Positions 43,811-54,050 of a stretch of 64,000 nt of DNA are shown here, one piece after another (position 1 is the first letter of the stretch; every line of letters starts with the position of its first letter). The notes below the pieces were generated by a model. That model was not told the origin of the DNA. It searched no databases and worked only from the letters and a program-made list of their open reading frames with translations. A program made the position numbers and the translations under genes. This stretch comes from Brevibacterium paucivorans (GTDB taxonomy: Bacteria; Actinomycetota; Actinomycetes; Actinomycetales; Brevibacteriaceae). Where the stretch lies: positions 1-64,000 of the forward strand of contig NZ_JAFBCP010000001.1 of assembly GCF_016907735.1 (NCBI RefSeq), in the 5' to 3' direction.

Positions 43811-44695
43811 ATGACACACGCGACACTTGGCGACATCATCGCGCACATCGAAACCTTGTGGCCCACCGAGTACGCCGAACCGTGGGACACCAACGGCCTG
43901 TCCACGGGCGACATGAGCTCTCGCGTGTCGACAATCCTCATGGCGCTGGACCCCATGGACGCGGTGATCGACGAAGCAGTTGCTCTCAACGCCGACCTGC
44001 TCTTCACCCACCACCCGCTTCTTCTCCGTGGCGTCACCAGCGTCGCGTCTCACACACTGAAAGGCGGAGCGCTCACCCGTCTGATTTCGCATGGCATTGC
44101 CCAGTACAACGCACACACCAACGCAGATTCCGCACTCGGTGGAGTATCCGACGTCCTTGCAGACATGCTGGAGCTGACAGACCGGCAGCCAATCACCTCG
44201 GGCCCCAACCACCCAGACGGCGTTGGACTGGGGCGCGTTGGAAACCTTCCGCAACCGCGCACCGTCGCAGAACTTGCCCACACCCTGGCCCGCGCCACGC
44301 CAGCAACCCAAACCGGAATCCGGGTAGCCGGCGTTCCCAACGCAACCGTGACGCGCGTGGCTGTCCTTGCCGGTTCCGGTGACTCACTCTTCGACGAAGT
44401 CCGGGCACACGGTGCCGAGGTGTATGTCACCTCGGACCTTCGCCATCACCCGGCAACCGAAGCACGCGACACGGCGCACCGAGGCAACAACACGCCTCAC
44501 CTCATCGACATTGCCCACTGGGCGGCCGAATCTCCGTGGATGAGCATTGCCGCCACACAGTTGGGGGAGCGGCTCAAAGAAGACGGGTTCGATGTCGATA
44601 TTCACGTTTCCACCGCCCGCACCGACCCGTGGGACCTACGCATTCCGGCCCATGACGAAGCCCAAGGAGAGGACCGCCATGGAACTTACAGCTGA
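43811..44695 (+). CDS. NIF3-like dinuclear metal protein
   Basis: This 294-residue protein is of the NIF3/YbgI family, whose members form hexameric rings with a two-metal site. Visible ligands are in FTHHPLLLRG and GNNTPHLIDIAHWAAE (His). It is coupled to the zinc-ribbon gene (17-base overlap), a pair conserved in actinobacteria. GTP cyclohydrolase-like activity has been suggested for the family. The cellular role is unclear. Confidence 0.9.
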   Translation: MTHATLGDIIAHIETLWPTEYAEPWDTNGLSTGDMSSRVSTILMALDPMDAVIDEAVALNADLLFTHHPLLLRGVTSVASHTLKGGALTRLISHGIAQYNAHTNADSALGGVSDVLADMLELTDRQPITSGPNHPDGVGLGRVGNLPQPRTVAELAHTLARATPATQTGIRVAGVPNATVTRVAVLAGSGDSLFDEVRAHGAEVYVTSDLRHHPATEARDTAHRGNNTPHLIDIAHWAAESPWMSIAATQLGERLKEDGFDVDIHVSTARTDPWDLRIPAHDEAQGEDRHGTYS

Positions 44696-45401
44696 ACAGC
44701 ACACTGCGACTCTTGAGTGGATTCGAGTCTCGGCCCAGTGGCGCAAGAACCGCGCAGACGCTCAGCAAAAGACGCTGAAAGAAGAGCTCACGGCACTTGT
44801 CGCCCAGCACAAAGAGCAGGCGGGAAAGATCGCTAAACTCACTGCTCACCGCGACGCCATACAGAAACAAGTCCGCGCGTTGAACGCACAGAGCACCGAT
44901 CTGGAAGCGGAGATCCGTGAGCGCGAGGACCGCATGAACGACGGCACAGGGCTCACGTCGAGCGACCTGGTCGCTATCGGAAAAGAAGTTGACGGGCTCA
45001 AGAACAAACTGCAGCGCACGGAAGACGAGCACCTCGCAGCCATGCAAGAAGAAGAGCGCGCAACTTCCGCGATCGATACCGCTACTCAAGAAGGCCACGC
45101 AATCGCTGCGCGGGGTAAAGAACTCCAAGAAAAACGCACCGACACAGCCGCCAAACTGGACGCAGAAGCCAAAGAACTGTCGTCCCAGCTCGCCGGCCTG
45201 GCATCGAACATGGGGGACTTTGGTACGCAGGTGACACAACGCGCCCAGGACGGACCCGGTGCCACCACGTTACGTTCCGGAGCTTGCGGTGGTTGTGGTG
45301 CTGCCTTGAGCGGAACGGCGCTGGACTCGCTCTCAAACTCGGGCCCCTACGGCGTGGCCGAATGCGAGGAGTGCGACAGCTACGTGGTGAAGGAAGGCTG
45401 A
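44679..45401 (+). CDS. Coiled-coil protein with C4 zinc ribbon
   Basis: A 240-residue protein begins with a long antiparallel coiled coil (about residues 5-190, rich in Glu, Lys, Gln and Ala) and ends in a zinc ribbon with CGGC and CEEC. The family (DUF164 type) is paired with NIF3 in many bacteria. The ATG at 44679 follows AAGGAGAGG; longer frames overlap NIF3 further and lack support. Confidence 0.88.
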   Translation: MELTAEQHTATLEWIRVSAQWRKNRADAQQKTLKEELTALVAQHKEQAGKIAKLTAHRDAIQKQVRALNAQSTDLEAEIREREDRMNDGTGLTSSDLVAIGKEVDGLKNKLQRTEDEHLAAMQEEERATSAIDTATQEGHAIAARGKELQEKRTDTAAKLDAEAKELSSQLAGLASNMGDFGTQVTQRAQDGPGATTLRSGACGGCGAALSGTALDSLSNSGPYGVAECEECDSYVVKEG

Positions 45402-45405
45402 AGCC

Positions 45406-46113
45406 TCACACCACAATCGTGATCTGCGGATGGTCGTACTCCACGGTAAACGCTTCCTTCAGCGCGCTGACCACGTCTTCTGGAGTCGTCGGCATGTCAC
45501 CGTCGCGGTTCAGCAGGTGTCGCGCCACCAAGCCGCGCGTATGTTTTGCATTGTGTGAAACTGTTTTGCGCACACCGTTCGTCTCAGTGACCACCTGCAC
45601 GGGAAGCGTGTTGGTACCGGGCCACGCACGCCGGTACGCACCCGAACGGCAGTCGACAACGACCTCGGCGGCCCATACGTCATCCAAGACCGGCGACAGC
45701 CGCTTCTTCCACCACGTTGCCAACTTAGGGGTCATGGAATAGCGATACGCAGGAATGCGGTCACGCGCGTTTACCACGCCGAACAGGGCGCTACTGATGA
45801 ACACCGTGTCCAACCAGTCCTCATGCGTAACCGTGGACGCGTCCAAAGCGGTGTACAGGACTCCCGTATACGTGTTGATGGCAGGCCCGGCCGAGGTGGT
45901 AAAAAGTTCCGTATTGCGTTCAACTTCCGGCACCAAGCGTTCACTCACACCTAACTCTTCCCACCCGCGTTCCCGCGACGAAATTTCCATGAGCGTGTCA
46001 CACATGTGTGCGCGATCCTGGGTCAGCTCTGGAAAACACAGTTGGTCGAGCGACAGGGGGTCACCGTGGTCGTGGGGCGTCTTGGACTCGGACGGAGGCA
46101 ACAGAATAATCAC
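45406..46113 (-). CDS. yaaA: Peroxide stress protein YaaA
   Basis: This 235-residue protein starts MIILLPPSESKTP, the hallmark of YaaA (DUF328), and keeps the conserved NTYTGVLYTALD. E. coli YaaA lowers free iron under peroxide stress and binds DNA. It is convergent with the zinc-ribbon gene (4-base gap) and divergent from rnpB. Confidence 0.9.
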   Translation of the reverse strand: MIILLPPSESKTPHDHGDPLSLDQLCFPELTQDRAHMCDTLMEISSRERGWEELGVSERLVPEVERNTELFTTSAGPAINTYTGVLYTALDASTVTHEDWLDTVFISSALFGVVNARDRIPAYRYSMTPKLATWWKKRLSPVLDDVWAAEVVVDCRSGAYRRAWPGTNTLPVQVVTETNGVRKTVSHNAKHTRGLVARHLLNRDGDMPTTPEDVVSALKEAFTVEYDHPQITIVV

Positions 46114-46137
46114 ACGTCGATCCTAAGGTAAAATGTT

Positions 46138-46496
46138 CCGCTGGACAGGTCGCGGGACGACTACGTGAAAACGAGGAACGTCCGGGCTCCACAGAGCACG
46201 GTGGTGGGTAACGCCCACCCGGGGTAACTCGCGGGAAAGTGCCACAGAAAACAGACCGCCACGCACGTGGTAAGGGTGAAAAGGTGGTGTAAGAGACCAC
46301 CAGTGTTCCAGGTGACTGGAATAGCTTGGTAAACCCCACCGGGAGCAAGATCAGACAGACAGCGCAGGCTGCTCGCTTAGCTGTCGGGTGGATCGCTTGA
46401 GCGCCGTGGCAACACGTCGCCTAGATAGATTGTCGTCGCGTGGACGCGGGTAACTGCCCCACGTACAAAACCCGGCGTATACGCGGCCTGTCCATT
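46138..46496 (+). ncRNA. rnpB: RNase P RNA
   Basis: Conserved blocks appear in order: GAGGAACGTCCGGGCTCC, GGTAAGGGTGAAAAGGTG, ACCCCACCGGGAGCAAG and ACAAAACCCGGCGTATACGC. The ends GGACAGG and CCTGTCC form helix P1. The structure is bacterial class A. The RNA cleaves the tRNA 5' leader. Ends are approximate to a few bases. Confidence 0.95.
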
Positions 46497-46510
46497 AAAA
46501 GCGTTTGAGG

Positions 46511-47299
46511 TTAGGCGTGCTCGTGCGCATACATCGCAGCACCCACAATGCCGGCGTCGTTATGAAGCTGAGCCGTGACAACGGGGACCGGCGAGTCGAT
46601 GAGGTGGAGCCACGTGGCGTGTTGCGATGAAATCCATCCGCCCACAATGATGAGCTCCGGATTCGTCAGCAATATGATCTGGTCGAGGTACTTTTGAAGG
46701 CGCCCGGCCCATTCTTCGTAGGTGAGCCGTTCGCGGTCTTTTGTGGACACAGACGCGTATCGTTCGGCATTTTTACCGTCGACGGTAATGTGTCCGAATT
46801 CCGTGTATGGGTACAGCTGACCTTTTGTGAACAGCGCCGATCCGATCCCGGTTCCCAACGTGAGCATGAGGACCGACTTGTCGTGCGCTTGAGTTCCCGC
46901 GCCAAAACGGATTTCGGCGAGCCCGGCAGCGTCGGCGTCATTGAGGAACACGCACTCCGCACCGGCGACGGACGAGAATACGCTTGTCACGTCTTCGCCT
47001 ACCCATGACTGGTCCAGATTCCCTAAGAACGTGACCTTGCCTCCGCGAATCGAACCGGGGAAGGCAAGCCCGATAGGTAGCGAACGGATGCCGTGCGGGA
47101 TGGTGTGTCGTGAGCGTTCTTCCAGCTGGTCTAACGCCTGGCCCACGGCCTGCGCGACGTGTGTCGCCGTTGATGGTTCAGGTGTGGGAATGCGCAGTTG
47201 ATCTTCCATGAGCTGACCTGTTGCAGAGTCGACGCACGCAACTTTAATTCCCGTTCCGCCAATATCAATTCCCACAGCCCACTGTTCTGACACGGCCAC
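46511..47299 (-). CDS. ppgK: Polyphosphate glucokinase
   Basis: This 262-residue ROK-family kinase has the phosphate motif VGIDIGGTGIKVA, catalytic Asp in FLNDADAAGLAE and LTLGTGIGSALF. The size and the NLDQSWVGEDV segment match actinobacterial enzymes that use polyphosphate or ATP. It is 9 bases after map in the same direction. Confidence 0.92.
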   Translation of the reverse strand: MAVSEQWAVGIDIGGTGIKVACVDSATGQLMEDQLRIPTPEPSTATHVAQAVGQALDQLEERSRHTIPHGIRSLPIGLAFPGSIRGGKVTFLGNLDQSWVGEDVTSVFSSVAGAECVFLNDADAAGLAEIRFGAGTQAHDKSVLMLTLGTGIGSALFTKGQLYPYTEFGHITVDGKNAERYASVSTKDRERLTYEEWAGRLQKYLDQIILLTNPELIIVGGWISSQHATWLHLIDSPVPVVTAQLHNDAGIVGAAMYAHEHA

Positions 47300-47308
47300 T
47301 CCTGAGTG

Positions 47309-48178
47309 TTAGTCCTGGTCGGGCAGGGTCAGGATCTCTGACCCGGTCTCGGTCACTACCAAAGTGTGTTCGAACTGGGCAGAACGCTTGCGGTCGGCTG
47401 TCACGATGGTCCACCCGTCGTCCCACGACTGGTGCTTTTCCGTGCCGAGGTTGAGCATGGGTTCGATCGTGAAGATCATTCCCGGCTCCATGACTTCGTT
47501 ATGGGCAGGTGCCGCGTCGTAGTGGGGGACGATGAGCCCGGTGTGAAAGTCACGTCCGACTCCGTGTCCCGTGAAGTCGCGCACCACGCCATAGCCAAAG
47601 CGGTTGGCGTACTTTTCGATGACCCTACCGATCACGTTGATTTCACGTCCAGGCTTAACGGCCTTGATGCCCCGCATAGTTGCTTCGTACGTGCGTTCCA
47701 CCAACAGTTTCGACTCTTCGTCCACGTCACCGACAAGGAACGTGTAATTGGTGTCACCGTGCATATCGCCGATGTACGCAGTGATGTCCAGGTTAATAAT
47801 GTCACCGTCTTGAAGGACAGTGGAGTCTGGGATTCCGTGGCAGATCACTTCGTTGACCGAGGTGCAGATGGACTTGGGGAAACCTCGGTACCCCAGACAG
47901 GAGGGGTATGCCTTGTGGTCAAGGAGGTATTCGTGTGCGATCTTGTCAATCTGGTCAGTAGTGTTCCCGGGGATACACGCTTTTCCAGCTTCCACGATTG
48001 CGTTCGCGGCGATCCGTCCAGCTATCCGCACACGCTCGATTTCTTCGTCCGTGTACATGTTCCCACCCAAACCTTCAGTGGGTTCACGCTTACCCACGTA
48101 TTCAGGACGTGGAATTGAAGACGGGACGGAAAGCTGAGGGGACACAGTGCCTTTTGTGAGGTTACCAATCGAAGTCAT
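47309..48178 (-). CDS. map: Methionine aminopeptidase
   Basis: This 289-residue metalloenzyme removes the initiator methionine. Metal ligands are visible in [30 protein letters not shown] and FEHTLVV. An N-terminal extension of about 40 residues with RPEYVGK is typical of the actinobacterial type 1 form. It is followed closely by ppgK. Confidence 0.95.
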   Translation of the reverse strand: MTSIGNLTKGTVSPQLSVPSSIPRPEYVGKREPTEGLGGNMYTDEEIERVRIAGRIAANAIVEAGKACIPGNTTDQIDKIAHEYLLDHKAYPSCLGYRGFPKSICTSVNEVICHGIPDSTVLQDGDIINLDITAYIGDMHGDTNYTFLVGDVDEESKLLVERTYEATMRGIKAVKPGREINVIGRVIEKYANRFGYGVVRDFTGHGVGRDFHTGLIVPHYDAAPAHNEVMEPGMIFTIEPMLNLGTEKHQSWDDGWTIVTADRKRSAQFEHTLVVTETGSEILTLPDQD

Positions 48179-48242
48179 GATGCTTCCATGATAGTCATAG
48201 GGGCCCAGCTTATGGCTGGACCCCTATGTGACTCGTCATGAA

Positions 48243-49358
48243 CTACTTGAGAATCTCGTCGACCGGTGTGAACTCCATGTCGAACGCTTCTGCAACTGCT
48301 TCGTTCGTGACATGACCCGCGTCGGTGTTGAGACCCTTTGCCAGTGCAGGATCCTTGCGCATGGCGTCCTTCCAGCCCATCGACGCGATCTTGGTTGCGT
48401 ACTGCAAGGTGGCATTCGTCAAAGCACGTGTGGAGGTAGCAGCGACAGCACCCGGCATGTTTGCTACGCAGTAGTAAATCGAGTCGTGAACCTTGAACGT
48501 GGGGTCGTCGTGAGTTGTAGGACGCGAGTTTTCAAAGCATCCACCCTGGTCGATCGCAATATCAACCAGGACCGATCCCTTACGCATGTTCTTCACCATG
48601 TCGTCTGTAACCAACTTAGGCGCACGCTTACCAGGGATCAGAACAGAGCCGATTACCAGGTCGGAAGTCGACAGAGCCCTCTCGATCTCATAAGCGTTCG
48701 ACACGGTAGTCTGCATGAGCGAGCCGAAAGTCTCGTCAATCTGGCGAAGACGCGCAATGTTGATGTCGATGATCTCAACGTGTGCGCCCAGACCTGCAGC
48801 GATACGGGCAGCGTTCGTACCAGCGACACCAGCACCAATCACGGTGACGTGGGCGCGTTCAACGCCCGGGGTACCTGAAAGAAGAACTCCGCGACCGCCT
48901 CGGGGTGAAAGAAGCTCAGCGGCACCTACCTGCGGGGCAAGGCGCCCAGCGATTTCCGACATGGGTGCGAGGAGTGGCAATCCACGGTTTTCCAGCTGAA
49001 CAGTTTCGTACGCAATAGCGGTTGTGCCGGATTCCAGCAACGCCTTGGTGAGGTGTTCGTCAGCTGCCAAGTGCAGGTATGTGAACAGAGTGAGATCTTC
49101 GCGTAGGAAACCGTACTCAGATGCGATAGGTTCCTTGACCTTGAGCACCATTTCGCCGGCTTCCCAGGTTTCTTTAGCCGTGTCGGCGATCTGGGCACCA
49201 GCTTCGACGAACTGTTCATCGGTAATAGCTGAACCAACACCCGCGCCCTTCTGGACGGTTACCGTGTGACCAGCACGTACAAGCTCAGTGACACCAGCAG
49301 GCGTGACCGCAACGCGATTTTCGTTGTTCTTGACTTCGGTGGGGACTGAGATACGCAT
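48243..49358 (-). CDS. ald: Alanine dehydrogenase
   Basis: This 371-residue NAD enzyme interconverts alanine and pyruvate with ammonium. It begins MRISVPTEVKNNENRVA and has the Rossmann motif VTVIGAGVAGTNAARIA. The ATG at 49358 follows AAAGGAGAACGG; the open frame up to 49424 is upstream sequence. A dyad at 49385-49407 may bind its regulator. Confidence 0.95.
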   Translation of the reverse strand: MRISVPTEVKNNENRVAVTPAGVTELVRAGHTVTVQKGAGVGSAITDEQFVEAGAQIADTAKETWEAGEMVLKVKEPIASEYGFLREDLTLFTYLHLAADEHLTKALLESGTTAIAYETVQLENRGLPLLAPMSEIAGRLAPQVGAAELLSPRGGRGVLLSGTPGVERAHVTVIGAGVAGTNAARIAAGLGAHVEIIDINIARLRQIDETFGSLMQTTVSNAYEIERALSTSDLVIGSVLIPGKRAPKLVTDDMVKNMRKGSVLVDIAIDQGGCFENSRPTTHDDPTFKVHDSIYYCVANMPGAVAATSTRALTNATLQYATKIASMGWKDAMRKDPALAKGLNTDAGHVTNEAVAEAFDMEFTPVDEILK

Positions 49359-49384
49359 CCGTTCTCCTTTGTTCGTGACGCAAG

Positions 49385-49407
49385 TGTTTGTGGCCGTTAC
49401 ACAAACA
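49385..49407. promoter_or_regulatory. Dyad upstream of ald
   Basis: TGTTTGTG-N7-CACAAACA has perfect 8-bp arms and lies 27 bases before the ald start codon. It could be the operator of an AldR-type regulator, not present in this window. Confidence 0.4.
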
Positions 49408-49531
49408 GTTTGAACAATACTCACTCATGCACGGTTATCCAAAATGCGGACTACACGTTGTTGAACAGCGTCTTTTATGCAACGTACGCGATACGCTGAA
49501 CATACAAACCACCAAGCGTAAGGGAGTTCTC

Positions 49532-49726
49532 ATGGCAGACACCGGCGACGAAAAGTACTTCTTCAATCTGGAGACCGGCCAGGTAGAAAAAGGCAAGGTC
49601 AGCGCGTGGGATAAACGCATGGGGCCATACGACACCCAGGAAGAAGCTCAACAGGCACTGGAAACTGCGCAAGAGCGCACTCGCGAATGGGACAGCGACG
49701 ATCAAGAGTGGGAGAACAATTCATGA
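49532..49726 (+). CDS. Small SPOR-like protein upstream of glnA2
   Basis: This 64-residue acidic protein (KYFFNLETGQVEKGKVSAWDKRMGPYDTQEEAQQAL) resembles the short SPOR-like proteins regularly placed before glutamine synthetase in Micrococcales. AAGGGAG precedes the ATG, and its stop overlaps the glnA2 start by four bases (ATGA). No function is known. Confidence 0.8.
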   Translation: MADTGDEKYFFNLETGQVEKGKVSAWDKRMGPYDTQEEAQQALETAQERTREWDSDDQEWENNS

Positions 49727-51060
49727 CCGACCACCGTCGCTATGTACTCCAGACCATCGAGGACAAAGACGTCCGGTTTATCCGTTTGTGGTTTAGCGAT
49801 GTTCTGGGACGGCTGAAGTCGGTAGCGATCGTTCCGGCGGAACTTGAAAGCGCATTCGACGAAGGAATCGGTTTTGACGGGTCATCCGTCGAAGGATTTT
49901 CCCGGGTGTATGAATCCGACATGGTCCTTAAACCGGACCCATCCACGTTCGAGCTCCTTCCGTGGCGTGGCGAAACCGATTCGACCGGTCGGATTTTCTG
50001 CGACATCAACACGCCCGAAGGTGTTCCTGCGTCTGCGGATTCACGGCAAGTGCTCAAGCGCACCATGGAAAAGGCTGCCCAGATGGGCTTTACCTTTTAC
50101 GTCCACCCGGAAATCGAGTTCTACTTGTTTAAGTCCGGCGAGCTAAATGGTCAGCCGCCTGTTCCCGTTGACACGGCCGGATACTTTGACCACGTCAATG
50201 GTGGGACAGCCAACGACTTCCGTCGCTCAGCAGTTCAGATGCTCGAAGAAATGGGCATTTCCGTTGAGTTTTCGCACCACGAAGGCGGGCCCGGACAAAA
50301 CGAGATTGACCTGCGATACGCCGACGGCCTCACCATGGCCGATCACGTGCAGACGTTTAAAACCGTCATCAAAGAGGTCGCGATCGAACGTGGCGTGTAC
50401 GCATCGTTTATGCCTAAGCCCTTGGCGGATGAACCTGGCAACGGCATGCATACCCATATGTCACTTTTCGAAGGCGATGACAATGCGTTCTATGAACCAG
50501 GGGCACGTTATCAACTGTCCAAGATTGGTCGTCAGTTCGTAGCCGGTATCCTCAAGCACGCTCCAGAATTCTGCGCTGTGACCAACCAATACGTGAACTC
50601 GTATAAGCGTTTGTGGACTGGGCACGAAGCTCCCAGCTTTATCTGCTGGGGCCACCGCAACCGTTCGGCGCTTGTGCGCGTTCCTCAGTACAAATCGGGC
50701 AAGTCGTCTTCAGCGCGTGTCGAGTACCGGGGTATGGATTCGTCTGCCAACCCGTACCTGGCTTACTCCGTTCTGTTGGCTGCAGGTCTCAAGGGGATCG
50801 AAGAAGAGTATGTGCTCCCGGTCGAGGCAGAGGACGACGTGTGGCAGCTGTCCAACAATGAACGGCGCGCTTTTGGGATTGAACCGCTCCCGTCGAGTTT
50901 GTCTCACGCGGTCCACAACATGGAGCAAAGCGAGCTCGTTGCCGAAACCCTGGGCGAGGAAGTGTTCGACTTCTTCTTAAAGAACAAGCGTGAAGAGTGG
51001 TCCTCGTACCGTGCGCAAGTCACACAGTTTGAGCTGGCTCACCACTTCAATTCGTTGTAA
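49723..51060 (+). CDS. glnA2: Type I glutamine synthetase, GlnA2 group
   Basis: This is a 445-residue GS I fold enzyme with IGFDGSSVEGF, NEIDLRYAD, PGNGMHTHMS and NRSALVRVP. It lacks the adenylylated Tyr motif: where GlnA1 has DLYELPPEE, this protein has EEEYVLPVEAEDD followed by WQLSNNER. The protein is therefore unlikely to be controlled by the neighbouring GlnE. In M. tuberculosis GlnA2 sits beside GlnE too; in Streptomyces relatives act on polyamines, so the substrate is open. Confidence 0.9.
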   Translation: MTDHRRYVLQTIEDKDVRFIRLWFSDVLGRLKSVAIVPAELESAFDEGIGFDGSSVEGFSRVYESDMVLKPDPSTFELLPWRGETDSTGRIFCDINTPEGVPASADSRQVLKRTMEKAAQMGFTFYVHPEIEFYLFKSGELNGQPPVPVDTAGYFDHVNGGTANDFRRSAVQMLEEMGISVEFSHHEGGPGQNEIDLRYADGLTMADHVQTFKTVIKEVAIERGVYASFMPKPLADEPGNGMHTHMSLFEGDDNAFYEPGARYQLSKIGRQFVAGILKHAPEFCAVTNQYVNSYKRLWTGHEAPSFICWGHRNRSALVRVPQYKSGKSSSARVEYRGMDSSANPYLAYSVLLAAGLKGIEEEYVLPVEAEDDVWQLSNNERRAFGIEPLPSSLSHAVHNMEQSELVAETLGEEVFDFFLKNKREEWSSYRAQVTQFELAHHFNSL

Positions 51061-54050
51061 TGCGCAAAAAAGACCCCGCCCGGCAACGGAGCCAAGCCCT
51101 TGAACGCACCAAGCGGTTTCTGGGTCAGTTCGATGACATGATGGGTACGCAGCTCTCATCTGACCCGGAAGGTGCGCTCGTCAACGCAGCTGACAGGGAC
51201 CTGGCTGCGTTGGGGCTTGTGCGAATCGCAGAGGCGTGCCAGGAGAACGACATTGACCTGCACCAACTTCTCGACGAGTCTCCGGTCCTGCTCAACCGGC
51301 TGATTATCGTGTCAGGTGGCTCTGAAGCCACGGTCGACCACCTGGTTCGTTGGCCACAAGTGATTCGAAACTTGGCGCTCGAACCGGACTTCATTGGCTC
51401 ACAGGCGTCATCGCCAGAAGAGTTAGAAGCAGCGTTCACGCAGGCCATTGCCCACGACGACACCGTGTTGACGGGGGAGAAAGGCGTTACCGCGCTCCGT
51501 CGCACGTACCGGGATTTAGTGACCCGTCTGGTGGTGCAGGATCTGGAGCATCCCCGCCCAGAAGAGATCGTGGAAGAGGTCACGCGGATTCTTGCTGATT
51601 TGGCAGCCGCGGTCTTTCAGGCCGCGTATAAGATCGCCGAGGTCGAACAGGGTGACCGTCTTCGTGCCCGGATCGCTGTTGTTGCGATGGGTAAGTGCGG
51701 TGCGCGGGAACTGAATTATGTCAGCGATGTCGACGTCATTTTCGCCTATGCGCCAAGGGAAGGCGAAGAACTCGATGACGAGGTCCGATCCCAAGCGACG
51801 GAACTGGCGACCCGCGTCACTGAGCTCATTTCCGGTGGCGCACATGAACCGGCTTTGTGGGAGATCGATACGGCTTTGCGCCCAGAAGGAAAGTCTGGGG
51901 CGTTGGTTCGCACGATCGACGAGTTCGTGAAGTATTACTCGAAGGTCGCGCACAACTGGGAGTTTCAGGCCCTATTGAAGGCGCGCCCGATTGCTGGGTG
52001 CCCAGAACTGTGCGAGCAGTTCGAAGACGAAGTCTCGCCGTTTGTGTGGACGGCTGGTGCTCGTTCCGGGTTCGTTTCTGAAGTGCGTTCGATGCGACGC
52101 CGCGTGGTATCGCTTATCCCTAAGAACGAAGTGGATCGCCACATCAAGCTGGGCCCCGGTGGTCTGCGCGATGTTGAGTTCACCCTGCAACTTCTGCAAC
52201 TCGTCCACGGCCCCCACGACGAAGATCTCCGCGTCCGCTCAACTGGTGGCGCTCTCCGGATACTGAGTTCACATAACTACCTCGCGTCGCATGAGGCTCG
52301 CACACTTGCCGTGGCCTACAGGTTCATGCGCGTTGTGGAGCACCGTTTGCAGATTCCCCGCATGGCGCGTGAAGCGGTGCTTCCAGAACGCACCAGTAAG
52401 CTCCGGGCACTCGCTCGCAGCGTGTACCCAGTGGAACAGCGCAACGTCGACCGCCTGCAGAAAGAACTGACGGGCCACATGCGCTCTGTCCGCGCGCTCC
52501 ACAAACAGATATTTTACCGCCCTATACTCGATGCGGCAACGGGCAGTGCGCACATGTCAACGGTGAGTGAATCCGCGGCACGCGACCGGCTGATCGCGTT
52601 TGGCTACCAAGACCCCGCGGCTGCTATGCGTCACATTCGCGCAATGTCTACCGGCCTAAACCGGGTGGCCTATGTGCAACGCCAGGTGTTGCCGGCGTTG
52701 CTTGATTGGTTTTCCCGAGGTGTCGACCCCGATGCAGGTTTGGTTGCCTTTCGTCGGTTGTCGGAGGGCCTTTCACACACCACGTGGTACTTGGCCATGT
52801 TGCGCGACTCGGGTGTGGCCGTGAAAAACATGGCTCGTGTACTGTCGCTTTCCCGCTTCGCCTCCGACCTCCTGATCTCCCACCCGCAGTCCGTGCAGTG
52901 GCTGGGAAGCAATGAACGGTTGAACCCGACTGAACCGGAAGCGTTAGCAACCCGCATGCGAGAACGTAGTCGCCGGCGAGATGATGGTGTGGCTGCAATT
53001 CGCAAGGTTTACGGTGAAGAAGTCTTGCGGACGGCTCTGGCTGACACATTAGGCATCTACGACATGGACGCGGTTCAGACTGCGTTGACAAATGCCATGG
53101 ACATCACCATTCACCAGGCGCTTTCCCATGTGCGCATACGTCTAGATGCAATGTCCGGTATTGACGATTACCAGTTCAGCATTATTGCTATGGGGCGTTT
53201 AGGCGGAGCTGAAATCGGCTACTTCTCCGACGCCGACGTCATGTTTGTCTACGAACCCGGAGAGACTCTCACACCGGCTCAACGGGAGGCCCTCCCCGTG
53301 CACGTGAAACAGGTTGCGCTCACACTCACATCCGAACTCGCAGCGACGTCCGCGGAACCCATCGTCGACATCGACGCTGACCTACGACCCGAAGGTAAAT
53401 CGGGCCCGTTGGTACGTACGCTCAAGTCATACGCTGCCTACTACTCCACATGGTCGGAACCGTGGGAAGCTCAAGCACTTCTCCGCGCCCGCCCCATTGC
53501 CGGTGACGACGAGCTGGGCGCGGCATTCACTGACCTCATCGACCCACTCCGGTACCCCCAAGAGGTCCCTGAGTCGTCCCTCATGCAGATGCGCAGGTTG
53601 AAGGCGCGCATGGAAAGTGAACGACTTCCCCGAGGTGGCGACAAGAAACGCCATCTCAAGCTGGGTACCGGTGGTCTGAGCGACGTTGAGTGGACAGTGC
53701 AAATGCTGCAACTTCAGCATGCCCACGCTTACCCGGAACTCCGCACAACGTCCACGCTTGACGCACTCCACGCGGCTACAAACAAGAAGCTAATCGACGA
53801 AGAATCCGCTCACAAACTCGAAGAAGCGTGGACAATCGCCTCACGTGTTCGCAGCGCCACTGTCCTGTATAAAGGCCGAGGCTCAGACGCACTGCCCACG
53901 GACGAAACCGAGCTCGAAGCAATCGCGCTTCTTCTTGGATACGAACCCGGCGGCAGCTACCAGCTCGTCGACGACTACTTGGGCGCCACCCGCCGAGCCC
54001 GCAAAGTCATGGAACACGAATTCTTCGGATTCGAACCAGAAGAAATCTAG
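51060..54050 (+). CDS. glnE: Glutamine synthetase adenylyltransferase/deadenylylase
   Basis: This 996-residue bifunctional enzyme attaches or removes AMP on glutamine synthetase. Two nucleotidyltransferase halves are visible: GKCGARELNYVSDVDVIFAY (about residue 204) and GRLGGAEIGYFSDADVMFVY (about 710). The ATG overlaps the glnA2 stop (TAATG). Its target is most likely GlnA1 encoded at 55541-56965. Its stop overlaps that of mtr, on the opposite strand, by four bases. Confidence 0.96.
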   Translation: MRKKDPARQRSQALERTKRFLGQFDDMMGTQLSSDPEGALVNAADRDLAALGLVRIAEACQENDIDLHQLLDESPVLLNRLIIVSGGSEATVDHLVRWPQVIRNLALEPDFIGSQASSPEELEAAFTQAIAHDDTVLTGEKGVTALRRTYRDLVTRLVVQDLEHPRPEEIVEEVTRILADLAAAVFQAAYKIAEVEQGDRLRARIAVVAMGKCGARELNYVSDVDVIFAYAPREGEELDDEVRSQATELATRVTELISGGAHEPALWEIDTALRPEGKSGALVRTIDEFVKYYSKVAHNWEFQALLKARPIAGCPELCEQFEDEVSPFVWTAGARSGFVSEVRSMRRRVVSLIPKNEVDRHIKLGPGGLRDVEFTLQLLQLVHGPHDEDLRVRSTGGALRILSSHNYLASHEARTLAVAYRFMRVVEHRLQIPRMAREAVLPERTSKLRALARSVYPVEQRNVDRLQKELTGHMRSVRALHKQIFYRPILDAATGSAHMSTVSESAARDRLIAFGYQDPAAAMRHIRAMSTGLNRVAYVQRQVLPALLDWFSRGVDPDAGLVAFRRLSEGLSHTTWYLAMLRDSGVAVKNMARVLSLSRFASDLLISHPQSVQWLGSNERLNPTEPEALATRMRERSRRRDDGVAAIRKVYGEEVLRTALADTLGIYDMDAVQTALTNAMDITIHQALSHVRIRLDAMSGIDDYQFSIIAMGRLGGAEIGYFSDADVMFVYEPGETLTPAQREALPVHVKQVALTLTSELAATSAEPIVDIDADLRPEGKSGPLVRTLKSYAAYYSTWSEPWEAQALLRARPIAGDDELGAAFTDLIDPLRYPQEVPESSLMQMRRLKARMESERLPRGGDKKRHLKLGTGGLSDVEWTVQMLQLQHAHAYPELRTTSTLDALHAATNKKLIDEESAHKLEEAWTIASRVRSATVLYKGRGSDALPTDETELEAIALLLGYEPGGSYQLVDDYLGATRRARKVMEHEFFGFEPEEI

